50,346 bases of DNA from Nitrososphaerota archaeon (GCA_021325255.1 JAJPHP010000059.1:1-50346); one strand, 5' to 3'; shown: positions 8,080 to 16,791, counted from the first letter of the stretch. The notes: generated from the sequence alone by a model not told the origin. Translations and numbers: made by a program.

Positions 8080-10269
8080 CTAGATATGAAACACGCCAGC
8101 GAGCAAAAGGTCAATTAGCTTTATTCCAACAAATGGCACGATGACGCCACCTACGCCATAGATCAAAGTGTTCCTCAGGAAGATCGTCATGGTATCCGAA
8201 GGTCGAAATGGGACACCCCTCATCGCTAGCGGAATGAGAAGCGGAATAATCACAGCGTTAAAGATGAGCGCAGAAAGGACGGCGCTGTGTACCCCCAAGC
8301 CAAGAATATTAAGAGCGAGTAGCTGAGGTATGCTCGCGAATATCACAGGGAGTATCGCGAAATACTTTGCGACATCGTTGGCGATGCTGAATGCAGTCAC
8401 GGCTCCGCGAGTCATCAGCAGCTGTTTTCCCAACATTACGACATCGATAATCTTAGCAGGATTCGACTCCAAATCGACCATGTTTGCTGCCTCCTTCGCA
8501 GCTTCTGTACCTGAGTTCATTGCCAGCCCGACATCCGCTGCCGCAAGAGCGGGAGCATCGTTGGTTCCATCACCAATCATAGCTACGATTCTATTGTCGA
8601 ATTGCTCCTTGAGGACGATTCCGTGCTTGTCCTCGGGCTTTGCCTGTGGGACAAACTCAGTTATTCCCACTTCGTTGGCGATACTCTTCGCCGTCAGCGG
8701 GTGATCTCCGGTAATCATTACGGGCCTTATTCCCATAGTCTTGATGGCAGCGATCTTCTCCTTGATTTCGGGCTTCAGAATGTCTTTCAACCTGATAATA
8801 CCGAGAATCTCGCGGTTCCTGGCGATGGCAATGGCGGTGTCCCCTGCTTCCGACACGCTAGCAATTGTTTCGTCGAAGCCCTGAGGGACCGTCAAAGCAA
8901 TCTTTCTAATGGAATCGGGTGCTCCCTTGATTATCTCGATCAAGTCACCAGTAGGCGGCAGGCTGTTCACGTCGTAGTTTACGAATTCAGCGAATGCTTC
9001 ATCAGCGACTTTTCTTCGAAAGCGAGTCCTGTTCCTCGAGCCGTCTTCTCCCCGGACCTTGGGCAAGAGAAAACCCGACCCTCTTACGAGCTTCACGCCA
9101 CTTGTTCGCGTCGTGGCGGAAAACTCATAGACCTCGGCAGCGTTTAGGTCGTTCAGTTCTCTTGGCACGAATCCAAATTCGTATGCGAGCCTGATGATGC
9201 TGCGCCCTTCGGGTGTGTCGTCGTGCCATGAACAAAGGAATGCGGCCTCCCCCACTTCTTTCTCGGTATGACCGCCCAACGGCATGAAGCCGATCGCCTG
9301 TCTGTTGCCAACCGTGATTGTTCCTGTCTTGTCGAGCAGAATTGTATCGACGTCGCCTGCGGTCTCTATCGATCTCCCTGATTTCGCAATGATCTTTCGA
9401 CCATATAGCCTCGAGATCCCCGCGAGACCTATTGCGGGAAGCAGAGCACCTATTGTTGTGGGTAGCAGACACACGTAGAGTGCAACAAGGACCGAAAGGT
9501 CTCCGCCGAGACCAAGAGTAACCGAAAGTGAGACCAGTCCGACTATGATTACTGTGAATATCGCAGTCAAACCGATCAGGACGGTGGTTACGGCTTGCTC
9601 GTTCGGTGTCTTGGGGCGCTTTGTCGACTCCACAAGACGAATCATTTGATTTATGTAGGATTCTTCGGGGTTGACTGATACTCTGATCGTAAGCATATCG
9701 CTTATGATCTTAGAACCGCCAATTACCTGGTCGCCCGGTGCCTTCCTGACCGGCGTAGATTCGCCGGTGAGAAGTGACTCATCGAGCATTGCGATCCCCT
9801 CAATAACATCACCATCTATCGGAACTATGTCATTCTTCTCGAGTAATACCAAGTCTCCGCGACGTAGTTGATTAGAGGGGGTCCGAACTATCGCCTTCTC
9901 GCCGGTAGTTTGTGGGACTATCTTCTTGCTGATTACTTCGGTTTCAAGAGATCGCAAACTGTTTGCAGTATTCCTTGCCTGCGTTTCGGCAAGCGAGTCC
10001 GAGAGGGTGCTGAACCATACAGTTATCAGCAGTATTGCAGCAACTTCGACATAGAAAACTCTGTCCGAAGAATTGGCTATGGGATAGAATACCTGTGGAA
10101 CAAGGACCATTGCGGCAACTATGAAGAATGTAACCTCAACGATAAGCATCACTGGGTTTGCAATCAGATAAGTTGGGGCGAGCCTTCTGATGGAGTCGAT
10201 TATCACCTTTCCTGAAAGTAGGGTGAATACACTGCCCGACTTGCTTGTTGGTTGGATTGGTTGACCCAT
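8080..10269 (-). CDS. kdpB: Potassium-transporting P-type ATPase subunit B (KdpB)
   Basis: 729 residues. P-type ATPase motifs appear in order: TGES (168-171, actuator domain), DKTGT with the phosphorylated Asp at 313, KGAPD near 448 (nucleotide binding), MITGD near 520, and GDGTNDAPAL near 568. The KdpB-specific stretches NMVDLESNPAKIIDVV, GKQLLMTRGAVTAFSIANDVAKYFAI and the final VPFVGIKLIDLLL are present. Seven or so membrane segments are seen. KdpB hydrolyses ATP to drive K+ uptake through KdpA. The protein is about 45 residues longer than usual because of an Arg-rich insert near 398-443 in the nucleotide-binding domain. kdpA ends 30 bases upstream, so they share an operon. Confidence 0.95.
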   Translation of the reverse strand: MGQPIQPTSKSGSVFTLLSGKVIIDSIRRLAPTYLIANPVMLIVEVTFFIVAAMVLVPQVFYPIANSSDRVFYVEVAAILLITVWFSTLSDSLAETQARNTANSLRSLETEVISKKIVPQTTGEKAIVRTPSNQLRRGDLVLLEKNDIVPIDGDVIEGIAMLDESLLTGESTPVRKAPGDQVIGGSKIISDMLTIRVSVNPEESYINQMIRLVESTKRPKTPNEQAVTTVLIGLTAIFTVIIVGLVSLSVTLGLGGDLSVLVALYVCLLPTTIGALLPAIGLAGISRLYGRKIIAKSGRSIETAGDVDTILLDKTGTITVGNRQAIGFMPLGGHTEKEVGEAAFLCSWHDDTPEGRSIIRLAYEFGFVPRELNDLNAAEVYEFSATTRTSGVKLVRGSGFLLPKVRGEDGSRNRTRFRRKVADEAFAEFVNYDVNSLPPTGDLIEIIKGAPDSIRKIALTVPQGFDETIASVSEAGDTAIAIARNREILGIIRLKDILKPEIKEKIAAIKTMGIRPVMITGDHPLTAKSIANEVGITEFVPQAKPEDKHGIVLKEQFDNRIVAMIGDGTNDAPALAAADVGLAMNSGTEAAKEAANMVDLESNPAKIIDVVMLGKQLLMTRGAVTAFSIANDVAKYFAILPVIFASIPQLLALNILGLGVHSAVLSALIFNAVIIPLLIPLAMRGVPFRPSDTMTIFLRNTLIYGVGGVIVPFVGIKLIDLLLAGVFHI

Positions 10270-10299
10270 GAGTCTCAGATTGCCCCTTCGAGACGAGTT

Positions 10300-11964
10300 T
10301 TATCCAAAGAAGTTCACATGACCTTGGAAGAATGCCAGGATTGGACCAAGCACGAGAAATGGGAAAAAAGTAAGGAGGACTAGAATGATAACGCTGGCTA
10401 CTAGTACGAATGAAAAAGACCAAGTATCAGTCTTGAGCGCCGCAGAAGTTTCCGCCCTTTTCCTGCCGAGCATTGCTCCGGCAACAGCAAGCAGGATAAA
10501 TATAGGCGCGAAACGTCCTATAAACATCACTATTCCAGTTGACACGTTGAAAAACGGCGTGTTTCCAGTCGTCCCTAGAAAATCTGATCCGTTGTTCGCC
10601 GCTGCAGTAGTGTATTCGTAAAGGATCTGCGTGAAGCCAAGAGAGTCTCCTCCGATGCCTATGGCACTGACAAAACCTCCAGCATAGGCGATTAGCGTCG
10701 GGACGACGATGATAATCGGATGAACCAAAAATGCGACCATTACAAGCTTAACGTCCCTCCCAGTTATCTTCATCCCAAGATACTCGGGAGTGCGGCCGGA
10801 CATGAGGCCAACAATGAATACAGTAACAATAACAAACATAATCATGTACATCAGTCCAACACCCTTGCCTCCCGGCGTAGCCTGGATCATCATACCGAAG
10901 AAGCCAGAGAGTATCGCGAGAGGTTGGTTTCCGTAGAGGGAAGAGTTTACGGATCCTGTTGTCACCGCAGTTGTTACGACGGTCCAAAAAGTCGACATGA
11001 AGCCACCGAACCTTGTCTCGATTCCTGGGCCTAGCTGGATAGGATTCGGGATGAACGCTATACCCAAATCAATAGCGAAAAGCAGGTAAGCCCCGAGAAA
11101 AATGGGCATACTTTCCTTCTTCTTCCCTATCATCTGACCAAAAACGAATGTCAGGGCTGTTGGGAGTAGCAGCATCAAGAATATTTGCGCCACATCGGTG
11201 ACCGGGCTCGGATTCTGAAATGGATAGGCGGAATTTGCCCCATAGAATCCACCACCGTTAGTACCGATTTGCATTATCGAAACCAGCGAGGCCACTGGCC
11301 CGGTCAGAATTGTCTGCGTCGCCCCTTCCACAGTCTTTACCGCAGTAAACTGTGTCAATGTTTGTGGCACGCCGAGTGCAATCATTACAAATGCAGCTAC
11401 GAAGCAAAGCGGAATAAGCAGCCTCGTCAAAGATCTAACGAAATCAACGTACAGATTTCCAAGGTGCGTGGATTTTGTAACGAATCCTCTCACCATCGCG
11501 ATTGCCACACAGACTCCAGTAGCAGCAGAAGTGAACTGTAGAAATTGAATCGCTGTCATCTGGCTAAAGTTTGAGAGTTGTTGCTCGCCAGCGTAGTGCT
11601 GAAGGTTTGTGTTAGTGGCAAAGGAAATGACCGTATTGAAAGCAAGATCCAATGAGAATCCTGGAAAATTGCCAGGATTGAGCGGCAAACGGTTCTGATT
11701 CGTAAGGATGACAAACGCTATTGCCATCTGAACAATGTTTAGAAAAAGTGCAGCTAGGGCGTATTCCTTCCAGCCCATCGAATGTTCGGGGTCTACGCCA
11801 GTCAGCTTGTAGATCGCATTTTCAATTGGAAGCAGAAATCTATCTACGATCTTGCTCGGCGTCTTGGTAAATATCTTGGTAATGTAGAACGAAAGCGCCC
11901 AAGCTGTAGGAATCAGAACTGCAAATAGAAGTACCAAGTCTAGTATCTGAATCGGTTGTAGCAA
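10300..11964 (-). CDS. kdpA: Potassium-transporting ATPase subunit A (KdpA)
   Basis: 554 residues with about ten membrane segments, starting at TTG 11964. K+ selectivity-filter segments of the four KdpA repeats are visible: FATNTNLQHYAGEQQLS, GTNGGGFYGANSAYPFQNP, a third around FWTVVTTAVTTGSVNSSL and AAANNGSDFLG. The GVDPEHSMGWKEYALAALFLN motif near residue 57 is diagnostic. KdpA is the channel-like subunit that binds and passes K+. Expression in known systems is induced by low potassium; no KdpDE pair is here, but a RAM-domain protein lies 55 bases upstream in the same direction. Confidence 0.95.
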   Translation of the reverse strand: MLQPIQILDLVLLFAVLIPTAWALSFYITKIFTKTPSKIVDRFLLPIENAIYKLTGVDPEHSMGWKEYALAALFLNIVQMAIAFVILTNQNRLPLNPGNFPGFSLDLAFNTVISFATNTNLQHYAGEQQLSNFSQMTAIQFLQFTSAATGVCVAIAMVRGFVTKSTHLGNLYVDFVRSLTRLLIPLCFVAAFVMIALGVPQTLTQFTAVKTVEGATQTILTGPVASLVSIMQIGTNGGGFYGANSAYPFQNPSPVTDVAQIFLMLLLPTALTFVFGQMIGKKKESMPIFLGAYLLFAIDLGIAFIPNPIQLGPGIETRFGGFMSTFWTVVTTAVTTGSVNSSLYGNQPLAILSGFFGMMIQATPGGKGVGLMYMIMFVIVTVFIVGLMSGRTPEYLGMKITGRDVKLVMVAFLVHPIIIVVPTLIAYAGGFVSAIGIGGDSLGFTQILYEYTTAAANNGSDFLGTTGNTPFFNVSTGIVMFIGRFAPIFILLAVAGAMLGRKRAETSAALKTDTWSFSFVLVASVIILVLLTFFPFLVLGPILAFFQGHVNFFG

Positions 11965-12019
11965 ATCCCTTCAGCTTTGCTCGCCTATTAGGAAGGAAAA
12001 AATCGAATCGATCATGTGT

Positions 12020-12376
12020 TCAATGGCGTATGGTTGAAACACTGGGCGAAACATTAGATGTTTGTTGGGGTTTTCCGTTGGTAGAGCACCGCGGTCCCTT
12101 ATGTGCATGTAGCACGACCGAGGAGACAGTACTCTTTACACCTTTTATCTTCATAATCTTGTTTTTCAGAATGTCTCTGAATTCCTCGATGTCGGCTGCG
12201 GAGACAAGAGACACTATATCAAACTCACCAGTTACTTCATACAACTCTTCCATGTTGGGGAGTGTTGACAATGCTTGGACTACGTCGTCCATGTAGGGTG
12301 AGTCCACGAATATATCCACAAACGCCAAGAGTCGCGGCAAATCGGTTCGACTAGTAGCTTCGTCGTAAATCGCCAT
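12020..12376 (-). CDS. Stand-alone Lrp/AsnC ligand-binding (RAM) domain protein
   Basis: 118 residues from ATG. The first 80 residues form the beta-alpha-beta-beta-alpha-beta RAM fold: LLAFVDIFVDSP, MDDVVQALSTLPNMEELYEVTGEFDIVSLVSAADIEEFRDILKNKIMKIKGVKSTVSSVVLH. This matches the effector-binding half of Lrp/AsnC regulators, but there is no helix-turn-helix. Such proteins bind amino acids or other small ligands and can pair with full-length regulators. It is the first gene upstream of kdpA on the same strand with 55 bases between, so it may be co-transcribed and sense a signal for the potassium pump (inference). The C-terminal 25 residues are low-complexity. Confidence 0.8.
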   Translation of the reverse strand: MAIYDEATSRTDLPRLLAFVDIFVDSPYMDDVVQALSTLPNMEELYEVTGEFDIVSLVSAADIEEFRDILKNKIMKIKGVKSTVSSVVLHAHKGPRCSTNGKPQQTSNVSPSVSTIRH

Positions 12377-12440
12377 ATACGGGTTATGGTTCGTGTTGCC
12401 ACTTGCGGCGTCAAAGCAATCAATAGCAAATGCGTGCGTG

Positions 12441-12450
12441 TTTTATTAAA
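12441..12450 (-). promoter_or_regulatory. TATA box for the RAM gene and probably the kdp operon
   Basis: On the minus strand TTTAATAAAA lies about 65-74 bases before ATG 12376. Transcription would start near 12415. No comparable box is seen in the 55 bases between the RAM gene and kdpA, supporting a shared transcript. Confidence 0.45.
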
Positions 12451-12718
12451 CAAAAAGTTAAGTAGGGGAATTTCAAGCCTTCCACACTCTGGAATTACTA
12501 GGGCATTTTATTTCCAATAGACTGCTGTTGCTGTGAGGCCCAAATTCTGATTGTTACTTTTGTCTTGACGGGAGGATGAAAAAGAAGAGAACGGGGTATA
12601 CCGGATCTTCTCATGCGCATTTGCAAACTTGTTGCGATTCAATCTTGCCCTAATTGGCGAGTATCATTCTGTTCATAACTTTGGCCGCTTAAAAGCGTCA
12701 GCAACGAAGAGCTGATCG

Positions 12719-12742
12719 ACGGGCCGATGTCGAACATCCCGT
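12719..12742. other. Strong bulged stem-loop in an intergenic region
   Basis: ACGG, a three-base bulge GCC, GATGT, loop CGA, ACATC, CCGT: nine base pairs in 24 bases. It lies within the 540-base gap between the RAM gene and the FAD reductase gene. On the minus strand it is about 175 bases beyond the reductase stop and could serve in termination or 3'-end processing; on the plus strand it is preceded by CGCTTAAAAGCG, a possible TATA box. Its function is unknown. Confidence 0.35.
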
Positions 12743-12782
12743 GATTCCCTCTCTTCTCGTCATTTAATTGCTGTTGTAATTC

Positions 12783-12835
12783 GCTTTATATACTCTCAAT
12801 AGTCGAAGCCGCCACACACGTGGGCGGGAAAGGCC
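12783..12835 (+). promoter_or_regulatory. Strong TATA box plus hairpin: possible small RNA gene
   Basis: CTTTATATAC at 12783-12792 is one of the best TATA boxes in the window but has no plus-strand gene after it, because the next gene runs the other way. The expected start, near 12812, lies inside a hairpin of CCGCC pairing with GGCGG at about 12806-12824, followed by GGCCTCTCTCCCC. This is either a small RNA promoter or, on the minus strand, part of the reductase terminator. The rest of 12451-12916 shows nothing else recognisable. Confidence 0.3.
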
Positions 12836-12916
12836 TCTCTCCCCAATTTGGATCATGCGTAACCGCGAATGTCACCGATTTGGGCATACCATGCGACCAG
12901 ACCCTCCCAAAACAAG

Positions 12917-14143
12917 CTACAGATCGCCAAGTTCTCTAGACTTGTCAGCAATCTCCTTGGGGTTTGACAATGTAGCTCTTCTTTGAACCAGGTTTTTCGC
13001 CTTTTTGATCTCTTCGGACGGCGAGTTGACAGTTAAGACGCCATCAATCACGCCCCCGTTGAAGTAAAATTGCATAAAGCCGCCTGCTCCATCCAAGTCC
13101 CCTCTTCTTACTATGTTCGTTCTGCTCGAGAGGTCTCCGTACGCGTTCATCTTCAGATCAAACTGGTAGGAGAAGAAGTAGGGCATCTCGTTGAATGCTT
13201 CCCTATCTCCAGTCATATTTCTTCCCGCGATTCTTCCGTGCTTTACCGCAACGTCATAGTGCTCCAGTCTGAGGTAGCGGCCGAATAGAGAAGAATAGAA
13301 GCGAGCGACATCACCAGCCGCGTATATTTCGGGTTCGCTTGTTTCGAGAAATTCATCGGTTAGTATTCCGCGTTCAATCTTCAGTCCAGCTTTCTCGGCA
13401 AGAGCTGTGTTGAGCGAGATCCCGACTCCAACGACGACGAAATCAGCCTCGACAGGGGTGCTGCTGGTTTCGACGCCTAGTACTTTGCCGCTCTCGCCGT
13501 AGAATTTCTTTGCCGTAGAGTTGAGAAGGAGGCGCACCCCTCTTTTCGAAAAGCAGTCGCCGACCCACCTGCCAGTTTCCTCATCCACTGCCATGTTGAG
13601 CAGGAACGGGCCCATCTCAATTATTGTGCACTCGAGTCCCATAGAGGCGAACGCCGAGGCAAGTTCGCATCCTATGAAACCTCCCCCAAGAACCGCGACC
13701 TTTCGCGCCTTGCTCGCCACCACCTTGAGGACGTCGCAATCCTGAAGAGTCCTCAGGTAATGGATGCCCTGCAACTCAGAACCGGGAAGGGGAATTTTTC
13801 TAGGCGTGCCGCCGGTCGCGAGCAGGAGTTTCTGAAATCTGATTGAAGTGCCATCAGACAGATTGACGGTCTTGCTTCTTACATCGAGCTCAGAGACCTC
13901 CTTCCCCAGCAGGAGCTCAATCTTGTTCTGGGCGTAAAACTCTGGTTTTTTCAAGAATAGAGCTTCGCGCCGAATTTTGCCCGTGAGATAGGCTTTGGAG
14001 AGAGGCACCCTGTCATATGGCTCCGTGGGTTCGTTGCTAACAAGAATCAATCGCCCTGTCTGATCCTTCTTGCGTATCTCAGAGACTGCATAGCCTCCGG
14101 ATAGCCCTCCTCCAATAATCAGATACTTTGTCTCTTCTGGCAT
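12917..14143 (-). CDS. FAD-dependent NAD(P)H:ferredoxin/rubredoxin reductase family
   Basis: 408 residues from ATG. The FAD-binding motif YLIIGGGLSGGYAVSEIRK is at residues 7-25. RVPLSKAYLTGK and the second Rossmann motif KVAVLGGGFIGCELASAFASMGLECTIIEM (about residue 146 on) bind NAD(P)H. IYAAGDVA near residue 275 closes the FAD site. No redox-active CxxC pair is present, so this is the ferredoxin/rubredoxin/putidaredoxin-reductase type rather than thioredoxin reductase. The soluble Rieske ferredoxin 1.2 kb upstream on the same strand is an obvious candidate partner (inference). The intervening folE2-like gene and gaps of more than 100 bases argue against a tight operon. Confidence 0.85.
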   Translation of the reverse strand: MPEETKYLIIGGGLSGGYAVSEIRKKDQTGRLILVSNEPTEPYDRVPLSKAYLTGKIRREALFLKKPEFYAQNKIELLLGKEVSELDVRSKTVNLSDGTSIRFQKLLLATGGTPRKIPLPGSELQGIHYLRTLQDCDVLKVVASKARKVAVLGGGFIGCELASAFASMGLECTIIEMGPFLLNMAVDEETGRWVGDCFSKRGVRLLLNSTAKKFYGESGKVLGVETSSTPVEADFVVVGVGISLNTALAEKAGLKIERGILTDEFLETSEPEIYAAGDVARFYSSLFGRYLRLEHYDVAVKHGRIAGRNMTGDREAFNEMPYFFSYQFDLKMNAYGDLSSRTNIVRRGDLDGAGGFMQFYFNGGVIDGVLTVNSPSEEIKKAKNLVQRRATLSNPKEIADKSRELGDL

Positions 14144-14267
14144 TTCGATCTAATTGGACTCTGAAGGTAGCAACACCATGACATGTCTGAAACAGTTCGG
14201 AGCGTCGAATCTTCCTTGTAAAGCGATGTTAAACAAAGTTAGGGCAAGCAATATGGAGTACGAATAT

Positions 14268-15212
14268 TTAGGGCACACCAGCCGGCACCTCTCGTAGAGG
14301 AGCTTCATCATTGTTCTCCCTCTTTCTTTTCCAACGTGCTACAGCATCATGCATGTGTATAGACTCTGCGGAGGTGACTTCTATTTCCTTAGCCTCAGGG
14401 AACCTGCGAAGGCAATCCCTGACGACATCCTCCACGAACTTGCTGTTTTCCTGAGCAGCAAGGACTGCTTCTGCCTCATCCTTTCTCTTGAGCATCGCGA
14501 CCGGTTCGTAGGAAAAACACCTAGACAATTCCGTCAGTATTCCTGCAAAGTTCTTCGAGATCGGGACCTCCGATTCAATCAACAGCTTAAGCGTCGCTCT
14601 TTGCATGTGGCCTACGCCGGAGATGCGCTTGCTGCAGGGGCACGACGTGATTCCATTGACAAGGAAACAATAAGAAAGAGGATTTGCATCGGAGACCGCG
14701 ATAGAAATCTTCGCGATCTGATCGTGGAAGGGAAGGTCAAACTCGCATTTCACCTGAGTTCCTGGCTGCTCCGAGTTTACCTGCTTCAAGATTGAAGTTG
14801 CGAACTCTTCAACCGTATCGCAGCACTTTGAGGCATCTTGCACTGCCAAGACAAGCCTGCTCATATGCACTCCTCGGTGCCCAGACGTACCGGTTATCAC
14901 CGATAAGGAAGCGGAGACCGTGGAGTGTAGGTAAGGGAAATCCAGCATTGTTCTGTAACCGGTAATGCCTGCGAGCACGTCGATTTCGCTCGCTTCGAGC
15001 TGCACCTCTGCGTCTGCAGTATTCACTGAACTTCCGTTAATGCCCTTTCTTTCGACTTTTGATGCCTGCTCGTCATTTTCTTCTGCAACATCATCCGCCA
15101 AAAAAGCGGCTTGGTTGTGCGAGAATAGAACTGATTCGCGCTCCATTGTGGAAGACAGAATCTGCTCGCGCAAATCTTTCGTCTCGTTTTGACTATGGTT
15201 TATCGTTCTCAT
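14268..15212 (-). CDS. folE2: GTP cyclohydrolase, FolE2/MptA type
   Basis: 314 residues. The conserved core starts near residue 78. HRGVHMSRL (112-120) is the FolE2/MptA signature, and SCPCSK with Cys191 and Cys193 supplies the metal/active-site cysteines. CFSYEP and HMHDAVA later in the chain fit the family's end. These enzymes open GTP to a dihydroneopterin phosphate; in archaea this feeds tetrahydromethanopterin-type cofactors or, via QueD/QueE/QueC, archaeosine. QueE 700 bases upstream on the same strand favours the deazaguanine route, though both are possible. The first 75 residues are an acidic extension not needed by the family; the real start could be ATG at residue 23. Confidence 0.85.
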   Translation of the reverse strand: MRTINHSQNETKDLREQILSSTMERESVLFSHNQAAFLADDVAEENDEQASKVERKGINGSSVNTADAEVQLEASEIDVLAGITGYRTMLDFPYLHSTVSASLSVITGTSGHRGVHMSRLVLAVQDASKCCDTVEEFATSILKQVNSEQPGTQVKCEFDLPFHDQIAKISIAVSDANPLSYCFLVNGITSCPCSKRISGVGHMQRATLKLLIESEVPISKNFAGILTELSRCFSYEPVAMLKRKDEAEAVLAAQENSKFVEDVVRDCLRRFPEAKEIEVTSAESIHMHDAVARWKRKRENNDEAPLREVPAGVP

Positions 15213-15313
15213 CGAACAGGCCCTGCCGCTAAGTTGAAAGAAGTTGAAGTAGAAAGGGAGAGACCCCTCAATGCATCAAACTGCATTCCTTTCTCGTTCG
15301 AATAAGCGCAGGT

Positions 15314-15634
15314 TCAACTGGTGCTGACTAGTATGTCGTTGCCCTGTACCTTTACCTTGTAAACAGGTTCGGGCTCTAGCGGTTCCTCGAATTCAGCTTG
15401 ACCGTTTGTCAGGTCCCAAATGGCTCCGTGTCCTGCGCATACAACCTTGCGATTTTCGAGGGTGCCTTCAGAGAGGTCCCACTCTGCGTGCTTGCATATA
15501 GCACCAATTGCAAAGTACTTCCCGCCGACATTCGCCACGAGAACCTGTGTGCCAGATACATCGAAAGATTTCATAGACCCTTCGGGGACGTCCGAGGTCT
15601 TTGCTACCTTGACGAAATTACTCTCTTGTTGCAT
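15314..15634 (-). CDS. Rieske [2Fe-2S] ferredoxin
   Basis: 106 residues, soluble, without a membrane anchor. Cluster ligands are Cys47-x-His49 (CKHAEWDL) and Cys66-x-x-His69 (CAGHGAIWDL). The second box has H-G-A where many have H-G-W/A, as in small dioxygenase-type or nitrite-reductase-small-subunit-like Rieske proteins. It is therefore a cytoplasmic one-cluster electron carrier rather than the bc1 subunit. The ATG at 15634 lies about 30 bases after a TATA box, implying little or no leader. The FAD reductase at 12917-14143 is a likely electron donor; the acceptor is not in the window. Confidence 0.88.
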   Translation of the reverse strand: MQQESNFVKVAKTSDVPEGSMKSFDVSGTQVLVANVGGKYFAIGAICKHAEWDLSEGTLENRKVVCAGHGAIWDLTNGQAEFEEPLEPEPVYKVKVQGNDILVSTS

Positions 15635-15660
15635 TGCATGCGACTAGCCGTCAAAGGTGG

Positions 15661-15669
15661 ATATAAACA
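15661..15669 (-). promoter_or_regulatory. TATA box for the Rieske gene
   Basis: On the minus strand TGTTTATAT is centred about 31 bases before the ATG at 15634, so the transcript would be leaderless or nearly so. Confidence 0.6.
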
Positions 15670-15912
15670 CTTTAGACAGTCTTTTATGCTGTACGCCGAA
15701 TGGGGCACGTCAGCAATCCTAGGTCACAGACTCGCCTCGAATTTGTCCTTGGCCCTATCTAAGGTCTCGATACTCTTGCAAAAACACTAATGCTCCTAGC
15801 CAGTTCCCTACCAAATCACAATTCGAGTGGTAGAACGGAGTAGAATCGTGCAAGAACAAGAAAACGACATTCAAACAGAAGGAAAGTTCTACACAAAATT
15901 GTCGCTAGGAAC

Positions 15913-16791
15913 TCAGACTCCGCGCTTGTTTCCCCACATCAAGATGTGAAGCCTGCTCGAGAAGCGATAGCCTGTTTCATTGCAAACCTTCAGAAGCCAC
16001 GCCGATCTCTCTTTGAGAATCTGCGGGTCGGTTCCTTCGGGCATCAACATCACTCTGGCGGAGGGGATGGAATATCTCTCGACAAGACTCTTGATCTCTC
16101 GCAGATCCTCCGAGGATTGAACTACGAACTTGAAAATCGCATCGGGAAGATTGGCAAATAGTCGGAGGACTTCAGGTCGCTCTCGCGCAGATGTGTTGCC
16201 GGAGCTCTCAAGTTTTGGTGAGACGTTCCACTCGTCTATCAAGAGCTGCATCTCCAAAAAGGGTTTCACAGTGCCGCTGGTCTCGACTTCAACAAAATAG
16301 TTGCGACCAGACTTTTCCTTTAGTCGTGTAATCAAAGGAATCAGGGCACTTTGCTGTAGCATCGGCTCGCCGCCTGTCACAACCAGATGCCGTTGATTGC
16401 TCTTCAAAAGTTCTGACGCTATGTCACCAAGCGCCATTTCTTTTACTTCTCTTTCCTTATCGTAGACGATAAGATCAGGTGGGGGTATAACGCCTGATCC
16501 CTTCGTATCAGAAATCACTCTGCGCAAGAGTTTTTCATGGAACAGCCATGTGTATTTTGTGTCACAATACCAACAGTGCATGTTGCAAAAGGCCAGTCTG
16601 AGAAATACCGCGGGTGTTCCGCTGTAAGGGCCTTCTCCCTGCAACGAGGTAAAAATTTCAGATACTCTGAGCCTCTCGTTGTTTCCAGAGCTGCCCTCAA
16701 TGCCGCCTTGGTCTACTGGTATCCCTTCTTCTGTTAGCAAAGTCTCCAAAACACTCCGGGATTTGTATAGCGCAGCAGAGTTGACGACCAC
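15913..16791 (-). CDS. queE: 7-carboxy-7-deazaguanine synthase (QueE), radical SAM
   Basis: 292 residues. EIFTSLQGEGPYSGTPAVFLRLAFCN leads into the radical-SAM cysteines Cys69-x3-Cys73-x2-Cys76 (CNMHCWYCDTKYTW), the exact QueE spacing. VTGGEPMLQ near residue 140 binds S-adenosylmethionine. QueE converts carboxy-tetrahydropterin to 7-carboxy-7-deazaguanine, a step toward preQ0 and archaeosine in tRNA. The family core starts near residue 42 (LRVSEIF), so the 40 residues before it may be an extension or an over-long start (GTG 16791). FolE2 nearby would provide the first step; queC, queD and the transglycosylase are not in the window. Confidence 0.92.
   Translation of the reverse strand: MVVNSAALYKSRSVLETLLTEEGIPVDQGGIEGSSGNNERLRVSEIFTSLQGEGPYSGTPAVFLRLAFCNMHCWYCDTKYTWLFHEKLLRRVISDTKGSGVIPPPDLIVYDKEREVKEMALGDIASELLKSNQRHLVVTGGEPMLQQSALIPLITRLKEKSGRNYFVEVETSGTVKPFLEMQLLIDEWNVSPKLESSGNTSARERPEVLRLFANLPDAIFKFVVQSSEDLREIKSLVERYSIPSARVMLMPEGTDPQILKERSAWLLKVCNETGYRFSSRLHILMWGNKRGV

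Noticed and set aside
8602..9147. 181-codon plus-strand frame
   Set aside because: Exact antisense of the kdpB nucleotide-binding domain; a shadow of a certain gene.
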